A stretch of DNA of 64,000 nucleotides from Aurelia coerulea (Eukaryota > Cnidaria > Scyphozoa > Semaeostomeae > Ulmaridae): contig CM076959.1 of the NCBI GenBank assembly GCA_039566865.1, positions 19,142,501 through 19,206,500 of the forward strand, written 5' to 3'. Shown here one piece after another: positions 15,481-28,946 of the stretch. The notes beneath the pieces are model-generated. The model did no database searches. It was not told the DNA's origin and saw only the letters and a program-made list of their open reading frames with translations. A program made the translations under genes and the position numbers. Position 1 is the stretch's first letter, and each line of letters begins with the position of its first letter.

Positions 15481-18400
15481 ATGCATAATTCAACGCTGAG
15501 TTCAAAAAAGTTATTCAGAACTCTGTAACTATTTTAGGAAGAGAGATATTAAGCTTCAAACAGAGTGCAATAGATGCGAGAATTTGGTAGAGAATCACTA
15601 CCACCGAAAAGCATCTATTCCATTAAGGCAGAGAGAATCAGCGATTTATTTCTAACTGCAATGTTACGATGCATAATTCAACGCTGAGTTCACAAAAGTT
15701 ATTCAGAACTCTGTAACCGATATAGGAACAGATATATTAAGCTTCAAACAGAGTGCAATAGATGCGAGAATTTTGTAGAGAATCACTACCACCGAAAAGC
15801 ATCTATTCCATTAAGGCAGAGAGAATCATCGATTTATTTCTAAATGCAATGTTCCGATGCATAATTCAACGCTGAGTTCAAAAAAGTCATTCAGACCTCT
15901 GTAACTATTTTAGGAACAGAGATATTAAGCTTCAAACAGAGTGCAATAGATGCGAGAATTTGGTAGAGAATCACTACCACCGAAAAGCATCTATTCCATT
16001 AAGGCAGAGAGAATCATCAATTTATTTCTAATAGCAATGTTCCGATGCATAATTCAACGCTGAGTTCAAAAAAGTTATTCAGAACTCTGTAACCATTTTA
16101 GGAACAGAGATATCAGCTTCAAACAGAGTGCAATAGATGCGAGAATTTTGTAGAGAATCACTACCACCGAAAAGCATCTATTCCATTAAGGCAGAGAGAA
16201 TCATCAATTTATTTCTAATATGCAATGTTCCGATGCATAATTCAACGCTGAGTTCAAAAACGTTATTCAGAACTCTGTAACTATTTTAGGAAGAGAGATA
16301 TTAAGCTTCAAACAGAGTGCAATAGATGCGAGAATTTGGTAGAGAATCACTACCACCGAAAAGCATCTATTCCATTAAGGCAGAGAGAATCATCGATTTA
16401 TTTCTAAAGCAATGTTCCGATGCATAATTCAACGCTGAGTTCAAAAACGTCATTCAGAACTCTGTAACTATTTTAGGAACAGAGATATTAAGCTTCAAAC
16501 AGAGTGCAATAGATGCGAGAATTTGGTAGAGAATCACTACCACCGAAAAGCATCTATTCCATTAAGGCAGAGAGAATCATCAATTGATTTTTAATAGCAA
16601 TGTTCCGATGCATAATTCAACGCTGAGTTCAAAAAAGTCATTCAGAACTCTGTAACTATTTTAGGAACAGAGATATTAAGCTTCAAACAGAGTGCAATAG
16701 ATGCGAGAATTTGGTAGAGAATCACTACCACCGAAAAGCATCTATTCCATTAAGGCAGAGAGAATCATCAATTTATTTCTAATAGCAATGTTCCGATGCA
16801 TAATTCAACGCTGAGTTCAAAAAAGTTATTCAGAACTCTGTAACTATTTTAGGAACAGAGATATCAAGCTTTAAACAGAGTGCAATAGATGCGAGAATTT
16901 GGTAGAGAATCACTACCACTGAAAAGCATCTATTCCATTAAGGCAGAGAGAATCATCAATTGATTTCTAATAGCAATGTTCCGATGCATAATTCAACGCT
17001 GAGTTCAAAAAGTCATTCAGAACTCTGTAACTATTTTAGGAACAGAGATATAAGCTTCAAACAGAGTGCAATAGATGCGAGAATTTGGTAGAGAATCACT
17101 ACCACCGAAAAGCATCTATTCCATTCAGGCAGAGAGAATCATCAATTGATTTCTAATAGCAATGTTCCGATGCATAATTCAACGCTGAGTTCAAAAAAGT
17201 CATTCAGAACTCTGTAACTATTTTAGGAACAAAGATATTAAGCTTCAAACAGAGTGCAATAGATGCGAGAATTTGGTAGAGAATCACTACCACCGAAAAG
17301 CATCTATTCCATTCAGGCAGAGAGAATCATCAATTGATTTCTAATAGCAATGTTCCGATGCATAATTCAACGCTGAGTTCAAAAAAGTTATTCAGAACTC
17401 TGTAACTATTTTAGGAACAGAGATATCAAGCTTTAAACAGAGTGCAATAGATGCGAGAAATTGGTAGAGAATCACTACCACCGAAAAGCATCTATTCCAT
17501 TAAGGCAGAGAGAATCATCAATTGATTTCTAATAGCAATGTTCCGATGCATAATTGAACGCTGAGTTCAAAAAAGTCATTTAGAACTCTGTAACTATTTT
17601 AGGAACAGAGATATTGAGCTTTAAACAGAGTGCAATAGATGCGAGAATTTGGTAGAGAATCACTACCACCGAAAAGCATCTATTCCATTCAGGCAGCGAA
17701 AGTCATCAATTGATTTCTAATAGCAATGTTCCGATGCATAATTAAACGCTGAGTTCAGAAAAGTCATTTAGAACTCTGTAACTATTTTAAGAACAGAGAT
17801 ATTAAGCTTTAAACAGAGTGCAATAGATGCGAGAATTTGGTAGAGAATCACTACCACCGAAAAGCATCTATTCCATTAAGGCAGAGAGAATCATCAATTG
17901 ATTTCTAATAGCAATGTTCCGATGCATAATTCAACGCTGAGTTCAAAAAAGTCATTCAGAACTCTGTAACTATTTTAGGAACAGAGATATTGAGCTTTAA
18001 ACAGAGTGCAATAGATGCGAGAATTTGGTAGAGAATCACTACCACCGAAAAGCATCTATTCCATTCAGGCAGAGAGAATCATCAATTTATTTCTAAATGC
18101 AATGTTACGATGCATAATTCAACGCTGAGTTCAAAAAAGTTATTCAGAACTCTGTAACTATTTTAGGAAGAGAGATATTAAGCTTCAAACAGAGTGCAAT
18201 AGATGCGAGAATTTGGTAGAGAATCACTACCACCGAAAAGCATCTATTCCATTAAGGCAGAGAGAATCATCAATTGATTTCTAATATGCAATGTTCCGAT
18301 GCATAATTCAACGCTGAGTTCAAAAAAGTCATTCAGAACTCTGTAACTATTTTAGGAACAGAGATATTAAGCTTCAAACAGAGTGCAATAGATGCGAGAA

Positions 18401-21400
18401 TTTGGTAGAGAATCACTACCACCGAAAAGCATCTATTCCATTCAGGCAGAGAGAATCATCAATTGATTTCTAATAGCAATGTTCCGATGCATAATTCAAC
18501 GCTGAGTTAAAAAAAGTCATTCAGAACTCTGTAACTATTTTAGGAACAGAGATATTAAGCTTCAAACAGAGTGCAATAGATGCGAGAATTTGGTAGAGAA
18601 TCACTACCACCGAAAAGCATCTATTCCATTCAGGCAGAGAGAATCATCAATTGATTTCTAATAGCAATGTTCCGATGCATAATTCAACGCTGAGTTCAAA
18701 AAAGTCATTCAGAACTCTGTAACTATTTTAGGAACAGAGATATTAAGCTTCAAACAGAGTGCAATAGATGCGAGAATTTGGTAGAGAATCACTACCACCG
18801 AAAAGCATCTATTCCATTCATCAATTGATTTCTAATAGCAATGCTCCGATGCATAATTCAACGCTGAGTTCAAAAACGTCATTTGGATTTCTGTAACTAT
18901 TTTAGGAACAGAGATATTGAGCTTTAAACAGAGTGCAATAGATGCGAGAAGTTTGTCGAGAATCACTACCACCGAAAAGCATCTATTCCATTCAGGCAGC
19001 GAAAGTCATCAATTTAATTCTAATAGCAATGTTACGATGCATAATTCAACGCTGAGTTCAAAAAAGTTATTCAGAACTCTGTAACTATTTTAGGAACAGA
19101 GATATTAAGCTTCAAACAGAGTGCAATAGATGCGAGAATTTGGTAGAGAATCACTACCACCGAAAAGCATCTATTCCATTAAGGCAGAGAGAATCATCAA
19201 TTGATTTCTAATAGCAATGTTCCGATGCATAATTCAACGCTGAGTTCAAAAAAGTCATTCAAAACTCTGTAACTATTTTAGGAACAGAGATATTGAGCTT
19301 TAAACAGAGTGCAATAGATGCGAGAATTTGGTAGAGAATCACTACCACCGAAAAGCATCTATTCCATTAAGGCAGAGAGAATCATCAATTGATTTCTAAT
19401 AGCAATGTTCCGATGCATAATTAAACGCTGAGTTCAAAAAAGTCATTTAGAACTCTGTAACTATTTTAGGAACAGAGATATTGAGCTTTAAACAGAGTGC
19501 AATAGATGCGAGAATTTGGTAGAGAATCACTACCACCGAAAAGCATCTATTCCATTCAGGCAGAGAGAATCATCAATTGATTTCTAATAGCAATGTTCCG
19601 ATGCATAATTGAACGCTAAGTTCCAAAAAGTCATTCACAACTCTGTAACTATTTTAGGAACAGAGATATTAAGCTTCAAACAGAGTGCAATAGATGCGAG
19701 AAGTTTGTCGAGAATCACTACCACCGAAAAGCATCTATTCCATTCAGGCAGCGAAAGTCATCAATTTAATTCTAATAGCAATGTTACGATGCAAAATTGA
19801 ACGTTGAATTCAATAAAGTCATTCACAACTCTGTAACTATTTTAGGAACAGAGATATTAAGCTTCAAACAGAGTGCAATAGATGCGAGAATTTGGTAGAG
19901 AATCACTACCACCGAAAAGCATCTATTCCATTAAGGCAGAGAGAATCATCAATTGATTTCTAATAGCAATGTTCCGATGCATAATTAAACGCTGAGTTCA
20001 AAAAAGTCATTCAGAACTCTGTAACTATTTTAGAAACAGAGATATTGAGCTTTAAACAGAGTGCAATAGATGCGAGAATTTGGTAGAGAATCACTACCAC
20101 CGAAAAGCATCTATTCCATTAAGGCAGAGAGAATCATCAATTTATTTCTAAAGCAATGTTCCGATGCATAATTCAACACTGAGTTCAAAAAAGTTATTCA
20201 GAACTCTGTAACTATTTTAGGAACAGAGATATTGAGCTTTAAACAGAGTGCAATAGATGCGAGAATTTGGTAGAGAATCACTACCACCGAAAAGCATCTA
20301 TTCCATTAAGGCAGAGAGAATCATCAATTGATTTCTAATAGCAATGTTCCGATGCAAAATTCAACGCTGAGTTAAAAAAAGTCATTCAGAACTCTGTAAC
20401 TATTTTAGGAACAGAGATATTAAGCTTCAAACAGAGTGCAATAGATGCGAGAATTTGGTAGAGAATCACTACCACCGAAAAGCATCTATTCCATTCAGGC
20501 AGAGAGAATCATCAATTGATTTCTAATAGCAATGTTCCGATGCATAATTGAACGCTGAGTTCAAAAAAGTCATTCAGAACTCTGTAACTATTTTAGGAAC
20601 AGAGATATTGAGCTTTAAACAGAGTGCAATAGATGCGAGAATTTGGTAGAGAATCACTACCACCGAAAAGCATCTATTCCATTCAGGCAGAGAGAATCAT
20701 CAATTGATTTTTAATAGCAATGTTCCGATGCATAATTCAACGCTGAGTTAAAAAAAGTCATTTAGAACTCTGTAACTATTTTAGGAACAGAGATATTAAG
20801 CTTTAAACAGAGTGCAATAGATGCGAGAATTTGGTAGAGAATCACTACCACCGAAAAGCATCTATTCCATTCAGGCAGAGAGAATCATCAATTGATTTCT
20901 AATAGCAATGTTCCGATGCATAATTCAACGCTGAGTTCAAAAAAGTCATTCAGAACTCTGTAACTATTTTAGGAACAGAGATATTAAGCTTCAAACAGAG
21001 TGCAATAGATGCGAGAATTTGGTAGAGAATCACTACCACCGAAAAGCATCTATTCCATTCAGGCAGAGAGAATCATCAATTGATTTCTAATAGCAATGTT
21101 CCGATGCATAATTCAACGCTGAGTTCAAAAAAGTCATTCAGAACTCTGTAACTATTTTAGGAACAGAGATATTAAGCTTCAAACAGAGTGCAATAGATGC
21201 GAGAATTTGGTAGAGAATCACTACCACCGAAAAGCATCTATTCCATTAAGGCAGAGAGAATCATCAATTGATTTCTAATAGCAATGTTCCGATGCATAAT
21301 TCAACGCTGAGTTCAAAAAAGTCATTCAGAACTCTGTAACTATTTTAGGAACAGAGATATTGAGCTTTAAACAGAGTGCAATAGATGCGAGAATTTGGTA

Positions 21401-23582
21401 GAGAATCACTACCACCGAAAAGCATCTATTCCATTCAGGCAGAGAGAATCATCAATTGATTTCTAATAGCAATGTTCCGATGCATAATTCAACGCTGAGT
21501 TCAAAAAAGTCATTCAGAACTCTGTAACTATTTTAGGAACAGAGATATTGAGCTTTAAACAGAGTGCAATAGATGCGAGAATTTGGTAGAGAATCACTAC
21601 CACCGAAAAGCATCTATTCCATTAAGGCAGAGAGAATCATCAATTGATTTCTAATAGCAATGTTCCGATGCATAATTCAACGCTGAGTTCAAAAAAGTCA
21701 TTTAGAACTCTGTAACTATTTTAAAAACAGAGATATTTAGCTTTAAACAGAGTGCAATAGATGCGAGAATTTGATAGAGAATCACTACCACCGAAAAGCA
21801 TCTATTCCATTAAGGCAGAGAGAATCATCAATTGATTTCTAATAGCAATGTTCCGATGCATAATTGAACGCTGAGTTCAAAAAAGTCATTCACAACTCTG
21901 TAACTATTTTAGGAACAGAGATATTGAGCTTTAAACAGAGTGCAATAGATGCGAGAATTTGGTAGAGAATCACTACCACCGAAAAGCATCTATTCCATTC
22001 ATCAATTGATTTCTAATAGCAATGCTCCGATGCATAATTCAACGCTGAGTTCAAAAACGTCATTTGGATTTCTGTAACTATTTTAGGAACAGAGATATTG
22101 AGCTTTAAACAGAGTGCAATAGATGCGAGAATTTGGTAGAGAATCACTACCACCGAAAAGCATCTATTCCATTCATCAATTGATTTTTAATAGCAATGCT
22201 CCGATGCATAATTCAACGCTGAGTTCAAAAACGTCATTTGGATTTCTGTAACTATTTTAGGAACAGAGATATTGAGCTTTAAACAGAGTGCAATAGATGC
22301 GAGAAGTTTGTCGAGAATCACTACCACCGAAAAGCATCTATTCCATTCAGGCAGAGAGAATCATCAATTGATTTCTAATAGCAATGTTCCGATGCATAAT
22401 TCAACGCTGAGTTCAAAAAAGTCATTGACAACTCTGTAACTATTTTAGGAACAGAGATATTGAGCTTTAAACAGAGTGCAATAGATGCGAGAATTTGGTA
22501 GAGAATCACTACCACCGAAAAGCATCTATTCCATTCAGGCAGAGAGAATCATCAATTGATTTCTAATAGCAATGTTCCGATGCAAAATTGAACACTGAGT
22601 TCAAAAAAGTCATTCACAACTCTTTAACTATTTTAGGAACATAGATATTGAGCTTTAAACAGAGTGCAATAGATGCGAGAATTTGGTAGAGAATCACTAC
22701 CACCGAAAAGCATCTATTCCATTCAGGCAGAGAGAATCATCAATTGATTTCTAATAGCAATGTTCCGATGCATAATTCAATACTGAGTTCAAAAAAGTCA
22801 TTCAGAACTCTGTAACTATTTTAGGAACAGAGATATTGAGCTTTAAACAGAGTGCAATAGATGCGAGAATTTGGTAGAGAATCACTACCACCGAAAAGCA
22901 TCTATTCCATGCAGGCAGAGAGAATCATCAATTGATTTCTAATAGCAATGTTCCGATGCATAATTCAACGCTGAGTTCAAAAAAGTCATTGACAACTCTG
23001 TAACTATTTTAGGAACAGAGATATTGAGCTTTAAACAGAGTGCAATAGATGCGAGAATTTGGTAGAGAATCACTACCACCGAAAAGCATCTATTCCATGC
23101 AGGCAGAGAGAATCATCAATTGATTTCTAATAGCAATGTTCCGATGCATAATTCAACACTGAGTTCAAAAAAGTCATTCACAACTCTGTAACTATTTTAG
23201 GAACATAGATATTGAGCTTTAAACAGAGTGCAATAGATGCGAGAAATTGGTCGAGAATCACTACCACCGAAAAGCATCTATTCCATTCAGGCAGAGAGAA
23301 TCATCAATTGATTTTCTAATAGCAATGTTCCGATGCATAATTCAACAGCTGAATTCAAAAGAGTCATTCACAACTCTGTAACTATTTTAGGAACATAGAT
23401 ATTGAGCTTTAAACAGAGTGCAATAGATGCGAGAATTTGGTAGAGAATCACTACCACCGAAAAGCATCTATTCCATGCAGGCAGAGAGAATCATCAATTG
23501 ATTTCTAATAGCAATGTTCCGATGCATAATTCAACGCTGAGTTCAAAAGAGTCATTCACAACTCTGTAACTATTTTAGGAAC

Positions 23583-24334
23583 ATAGATATGGAGCTTTAA
23601 ACAGAGTGCAATAGATGCGAGAATTTGGTAGAGAATCACTACCACCGAAAAGCATCTATTCCATGCAGGCAGAGAGAATCATCAATTGATTTCTAATAGC
23701 AATGTCCCGATGCATAATTCAACACTGAGTTCAAAAGAGTCATTCACAACTCTGTAACTATTTTAGGAACATAGATATGGAGCTTTAAACAGAGTGCAAT
23801 AGATGCGAGAATTTGGTAGAGAATCACTACCACCGAAAAGCATCTATTCCATGCAGGCAGAGAGAATCATCAATTGATTTCTAATAGCAATGTCCCGATG
23901 CATAATTCAACACTGAGTTCAAAAGAGTCATTCACAACTCTGTAACTATTTTAGGAACATAGATATGGAGCTTTAAACAGAGTGCAATAGATGCGAGAAT
24001 TTGGTAGAGAATCACTACCACCGAAAAGCATCTATTCCATGCAGGCAGAGAGAATCATCAATTGATTTCTAATAGCAATGTCCCGATGCATAATTCAACA
24101 CTGAGTTCAAAAGAGTCATTCACAACTCTGTAACTATTTTAGGAACATAGATATGGAGCTTTAAACAGAGTGCAATAGATGCGAGAATTTGGTAGAGAAT
24201 CACTACCACCGAAAAGCATCTATTCCATGCAGGCAGAGAGAATCATCAATTGATTTCTAATAGCAATGTCCCGATGCATAATTCAACACTGAGTTCAAAA
24301 GAGTCATTCAGAACTCTGTAACTATTTTAGGAGC
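23583..24334. repeat. Four near-identical tandem monomers (recent local amplification)
   Basis: The variant landmark ATAGATATGG occurs at 23583, 23771, 23959 and 24147, each exactly 188 bp after the last. The monomers between also share GTCCCGATGC, TTCAACACTGAG and CCATGCAGGC. By eye these units are identical or nearly so, unlike the more varied copies to the left. This points to a recent local expansion, ending about 300 bp before the retroposon at 24,628. Confidence 0.85.
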
Positions 24335-24627
24335 AGAGATATTGAGCTTTAAACAGAGTGCAATAGATGCGAAAATTTGGTAGAGAATCACTACCACCGA
24401 AAAGCATCTATTCCATTCAGGCAGAGAGAATCATCAATTGATTTCTAATAGCAATGTCCCGATGCATAATTCAACACTGAGTTCAAAAGAGTCATTGACA
24501 ACTCTGTAACTATTTTAGAAACAGAGATATTGAGCTTTAAACAGAGTGCAATAGATGCGAGAATTTGGTAGAGAATCACTACCACCGAAAAGCATCTATT
24601 CCATTAAGGCAGAGAGAATCATCAATT

Positions 24628-25228
24628 TTTTTTTTTTTTTTTTTTTTTATATTCAATATAAAAATTTACAACAAAATTACCTAAACAATACCTACAATCT
24701 ACTATACCACACTACAAGGACGGGGACCAGGAGGAGCAAAATGTCATGTCTACCCCCTGGAATTAATATAAACTAAAATACAACTACTACAAACTACTAT
24801 ACATACGCTACAACTAATACAAATAGAAATGCTAATTATAAAAACATTTTACAAATAAATATTTGAGCCGGTCTCACATTAGATGTCAGGCCAAATATAA
24901 TAGTGAACAATCGGAACGCCGGCCGAGGAAACAACAACGACAACAACCGTCCCCGTCACTGCTCCCCACCCAAGGTCCCCATGGCTCGAGACACCGCTAT
25001 CGGGTCTGGATTTCTAATATAAGCCTAACATCCAATGTGAAACAGGCTTGCAAAGGAAAATATGGACAGGACTCTACGACAAGAATCTTTACGAAAATGG
25101 ACTTAGTGGTTTGGCGACGTTTAACTAGATTTACGGTGATCTCAACTGAAGCGACCAGTTGCGTGGATGTAATGTAGAGTCAGCTCGAGTATATTTCTGT
25201 TGAGGTCCTTTGGAAGGTCTTTATAAAG
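24628..25228 (-). mobile_element. Poly(A) retroposon (LINE 3' end or processed transcript) inserted in the satellite
   Basis: A 601-bp non-satellite block breaks the array. It starts with about 21 T residues, which is a poly(A) tail when read on the minus strand, preceded there by AATATA. It is flanked by a direct 9-bp duplication, TCATCAATT (24619-24627 and 25229-25237), so it arrived by target-primed reverse transcription into the ATCAATTGAT palindrome of a monomer. Read on the minus strand from its 5' end it has 28 open codons (starting LYKDLPKD, ending HATGRFS) and then TGA. The remaining roughly 500 bp look like a 3' untranslated region. I do not recognise the parent protein. Inside lies an imperfect inverted repeat of about 22 bp (24870-24893 and 25022-25046) whose arms resemble the ends of the intron MITE family at 62908-63026. 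A 5'-truncated LINE and a processed pseudogene are both possible. Confidence 0.85.
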
Positions 25229-28200
25229 TCATCAATTGATTTGTAATAGCAATGTTCCGATGCATAATTCAACGCTGTGTTCAAAAAGTCATTGACAACT
25301 CTGTAACTATTTTAGGAACAGAGATATTGAGCTTTAAACAGAGTGCAATAGATGCGAGAATTTGGTAGAGAATCACTACCACCGAAAAGCATCTATTCCA
25401 TTCAGGCAGAGAGAATCATCAATTGATTTGTAATAGCAATATTCCGATGCATAGTTCAACACTGAGTTCAAAAAAGTCATTCAGAACTCTGTAACTATTT
25501 TAGTAACAGAGATATTGTGCTTTAAACACAGTGCAATAGATGCGAGAATTTGGAAGAGAATCACTACCACTGAAAAGCATCTATTCCATTAAGGCAGAGA
25601 GAATCATGAATTTATTTCTAATAGCAATGTTCCGATGCAAAAGTGAACACTGAGTTAAAAAAAGTCATTCACAACTCTGTAACTACTTTAGGAACATAGA
25701 TATTGAGCTTTAAACAGAGTGCAATAGATGCGAGAATTTGGTAGAGAATCACTGCCACCGAAAAGCATCTATTCCATTCAGGCAGAGAGAATCATCAATT
25801 GATTTCTAATTGCAATGTTCCGATGCATAATTCAACGCTGAGTTAAAAAAAGTCATTGACAACTCTGTAACTATTTTAGGAACAGAGATATTGAGCTTTA
25901 AGCAGAGTGCAATAGATGCGAGAATTGGGTAGAGAATCACTACCACCGAATAGCATCTATTCCATTCAGGCAGAGAGAATCATCAATTTATACCCCTTAT
26001 TGAAATGTTCCGATGCATAATTCAACGCTGAGTTCAAAAATGTCATTCAGAACTCTGTAACTATTTTAGGAACAGAGAGATTGAGCTTTAAACAGAGTGC
26101 AATAGATGCGAGAATTTGGTAAAAAATCACCACCACCGAAAAGCATCTATTCCATAAGGCAGAAAGAATCATCAATTGATTTGTCATAGCAATGTTCCGA
26201 TGCAAAGGTGAACACTGAGTTCAAAAGAGTCATTCACAACTCTGTAACTATTTTAGGAACATAGATATTGAGCTTTAAACAGAGTGCAATAGATGCGAGA
26301 ATTTGGTAGAGAATCACTGCCACCGAAAAGCATCTATTCCATTCAGGCAGAGAGAATCATCAATTGATTTCTAATTGCAATGTTCCGATGCATAATTCAA
26401 CGCTGAGTTAAAAAAAGTCATTGACAACTCTGTAACTATTTTAGGAACAGAGATATTGAGCTTTAAACAGAGTGCAATAGATGCGAGAATTTGGAAGAGA
26501 ATCACTACCACTGAAAAGCATCTATTCCATTAAGGCAGAGAGAATCATGAATTTATTTCTAATAGCAATGTTCCGATGCAAAGGTGAACACTGAGTTAAA
26601 AAAAAGTCATTCACAACTCTGTAACTACTTTAGGAACATAGATATTGAGCTTTAAACAGAGTGCAATAGATGCGAGAATTTGGTAGAGAATCACTGCCAC
26701 CGAAAAGCATCTATTCCATTCAGGCAGAGAGAATCATCAATTGATTTCTAATTGCAATGTTCCGATGCATAATTCAACGCTGAGTTAAAAAAAGTCATTG
26801 ACAACTCTGTAACTATTTTAGGAACAGAGATATTGAGCTTTAAGCAGAGTGCAATAGATGCGAGAATTGGGTAGAGAATCACTACCACCGAATAGCATCT
26901 ATTCCATTCAGGCAGAGAGAATCATCAATTTATACCCCTTATTGAAATGTTCCGATGCATAATTCAACGCTGAGTTCAAAAATGTCATTCAGAACTCTGT
27001 AACTATTTTAGGAACAGAGAGATTGAGCTTTAAACAGAGTGCAATAGATGCGAGAATTTGGTAAAAAATCACCACCACCGAAAAGCATCTATTCCATAAG
27101 GCAGAAAGAATCATCAATTGATTTGTCATAGCAATGTTCCGATGCAAAGGTGTACACTGAGTTCAAAAGAGTCATTCACAACTCTGTAACTATTTTAGGA
27201 ACATAGATATTGAGCTTTAAACAGAGTGCAATAGATGCGAGAATTTGGTAGAGAATCACTGCCACCGAAAAGCATCTATTCCATTCAGGCAGAGAGAATC
27301 ATCAATTGATTTCTAATTGCAATGTTCCGATGCATAATTCAACGCTGAGTTAAAAAAAGTCATTGACAACTCTGTAACTATTTTAGGAACAGAGATATTG
27401 AGCTTTAAACAGAGTGCAATAGATGCGAGAATTTGGTAGAGAATCACTACCACCGAAAGGCATCTATTCCATTCAGGCAGAGAGAATCATCAATTGATTT
27501 CTAATAGCAATGTTCCGATGCATAGTTCAACACTGAGTTCAAAAAAGTCATTCAGAACTCTGTAACTATTTTAGGAACATAGATATTGAGCTTTAAACAT
27601 AGTGCAATAGATGCGAGAATTTGGAAGAGAATCACTACCACCGAAAAGCATCTATTCCATTCAGGCAGAGAGAATCATCAATTGATTTCTAATAGCATTC
27701 CGATGCATAATTCAACGCTGAGTTCAAAAAAGTCATTCAGAACTCTAGTAACTATTTTAGGAACAAGCTTTAAACAGAGTGCTAATAGATGCGAGAGTTT
27801 GGTAGAGAATCACTACCACCGAAAAGCATCTATTCCATTAAGGCAAAATTAAAGTTCAAAAAAGAGAACTCTCTCTATTAGGAACAGATTTATTGAGCTT
27901 TAGTGCGATAGATGCGAGAGTTTGGTGAATTACCACTGAAAAGCATCTATTCCATTAAGGCAGAGAGAATCATGAATTTATTTCTAATAGCAATGTTCCG
28001 ATGCAAAGGTGAACACTGAGTTCAAAAATGTCATTCAGAACTCTGTGACTATTTTAGGAACAAATATATTGAGCTTTAAACAAAGTGCAATAGATGCGAG
28101 AATTTGGTAGAGAATCACTACCACTGAAAAGCATCTATTTCATTCAGGCAGAGAGAATCATCAATTGATTTCTAATAGCAATGTTCCAATGCATAATTGA

Positions 28201-28640
28201 ACGCTGAGTTCAAAAAAGTTATTCAGAACTCTGTAACTATTTTGATAACAGCGTTATTGAGCTTTAAACAGAGTGCAATAGATGCGAGAATTTGGTAGAG
28301 AATCACTACCACTGAAAAGCATCTATTCCATTACGGCAGCGAGAATCATCAATTTATTTCTAATAGCAATGTTTCGATGCAAAATTTAACACTGAGTGCA
28401 CAAAAGTCATTCAGAACTCTGTAACTATTTTAGAATTAGAGATATTGAGCTTTAAACAGAGTGCAATAGATGCGAGAATTTGGTAGAGAATCACTACCAC
28501 CGAGAAACATCTATTCCATTAAGGCAGAGAGCATCATCAATTGATTTCTAATAGCAATGTTTCTGTGCAGAATTGGAGGCTGAGTTCAAAAAAGTGAATT
28601 TTATTGCTGTAAATGTTATAGAACCAGAGATATTGCACTT
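25229..28640. repeat. Satellite array right of the retroposon, decaying edge
   Basis: About 18 further 188-bp monomers continue in the same orientation and register, starting at the right-hand target duplication. They are more diverged than the main block and worsen towards the right. Between 27,690 and 27,960 monomers are shortened and rearranged, and the last recognisable one fades at about 28,640. Variants such as ATAGATATTGAG, GCCACCGAAAAG and ATTTATACCCCTTATTG are private to this side. Confidence 0.95.
25560..27480. repeat. Five-monomer higher-order repeat (about 942 bp, two copies)
   Basis: Rare markers recur about 942 bp apart. TACCCCTTATTG occurs at 25991 and 26933. GAGAATCATGAATTTATT occurs near 25603 and 26545. 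GGTAAAAAATCACC occurs near 26118 and 27060. Five monomers of about 188 bp have thus been duplicated as a block in the diverged flank. Confidence 0.85.
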
Positions 28641-28725
28641 TTATTGAATAGTAGTCTTGAAATGGAACAGTGTTGACTGCCAAGGAAATTTTTATATCCT
28701 TACATGACCCCTGCATTCAATATAC

Positions 28726-28749
28726 GTATGTATGTATGTATGTATGTGT
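28726..28749. repeat. (TATG)n microsatellite
   Basis: About six head-to-tail units of TATG with one TGTG variant, just outside the satellite edge. Confidence 0.9.
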
Positions 28750-28886
28750 GTATCATTTGCCAAAATTGAATTGTATTTACAAGTTTATAATATAAATATA
28801 GATACAATACAATAAGTAAGGTTTAAAATGTAAAGAAAAACAGCCCTAATTAAAGTGGCAGGGATAGCATTGAAATTGTTGTAGAG

Positions 28887-28946
28887 TTTCTTAATTTTTG
28901 GTCATCGCAGTTTCTTATGAACCAGTTTCTTATAAGAAAACGTGTA
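28887..28946. mobile_element. Truncated copy of the AGTTTCTTA mariner-like MITE
   Basis: The block carries the repeated motif AGTTTCTTA and ends in CAGTTTCTTATAAGAAAACGTG followed by TA. It matches the right end of the element at 30609-31024 (shared TTTTTGGTCATCG and CCAGTTTCTTATAA). No left end is present, so this is a fragment. Confidence 0.6.

Larger units (their letters stand above)
1..24627. repeat. 188-bp tandem satellite array, main block
   Basis: Head-to-tail copies of a monomer of about 188 bp fill the whole stretch, roughly 131 copies. The array is cut by the left edge of the window. Spacing was checked at the TTAAGC/TTGAGC landmark: positions 1, 189 and 377 are exactly 188 apart. 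Each monomer holds a perfect 10-bp palindrome (ATCAATTGAT), a 6-bp hairpin stem (TGGTAG, 7-nt loop, CTACCA), a CTCTGT/ACAGAG dyad and, in many copies, a HindIII site (AAGCTT, alternating with GAGCTT). Copies differ by a few substitutions, plus short-form monomers that lose about 12-16 bp (for example near 650, 7205, 9065 and 18818). No monomer encodes a conserved protein, and the 60-90 codon open frames are by-products of the repeat. The length is close to one nucleosome plus linker, which suits a centromeric or pericentromeric satellite, but nothing in the sequence proves that role. Confidence 0.98.

Noticed and set aside
1..24627. CRISPR-like repeat array
   Set aside because: Units are contiguous 188-bp tandem copies with no unique spacers, next to a spliced animal gene.
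24863..25177. 104-codon + strand frame inside the retroposon
   Set aside because: It is antisense to the poly(A)-defined orientation, starts in mid-element and shows no family motif.
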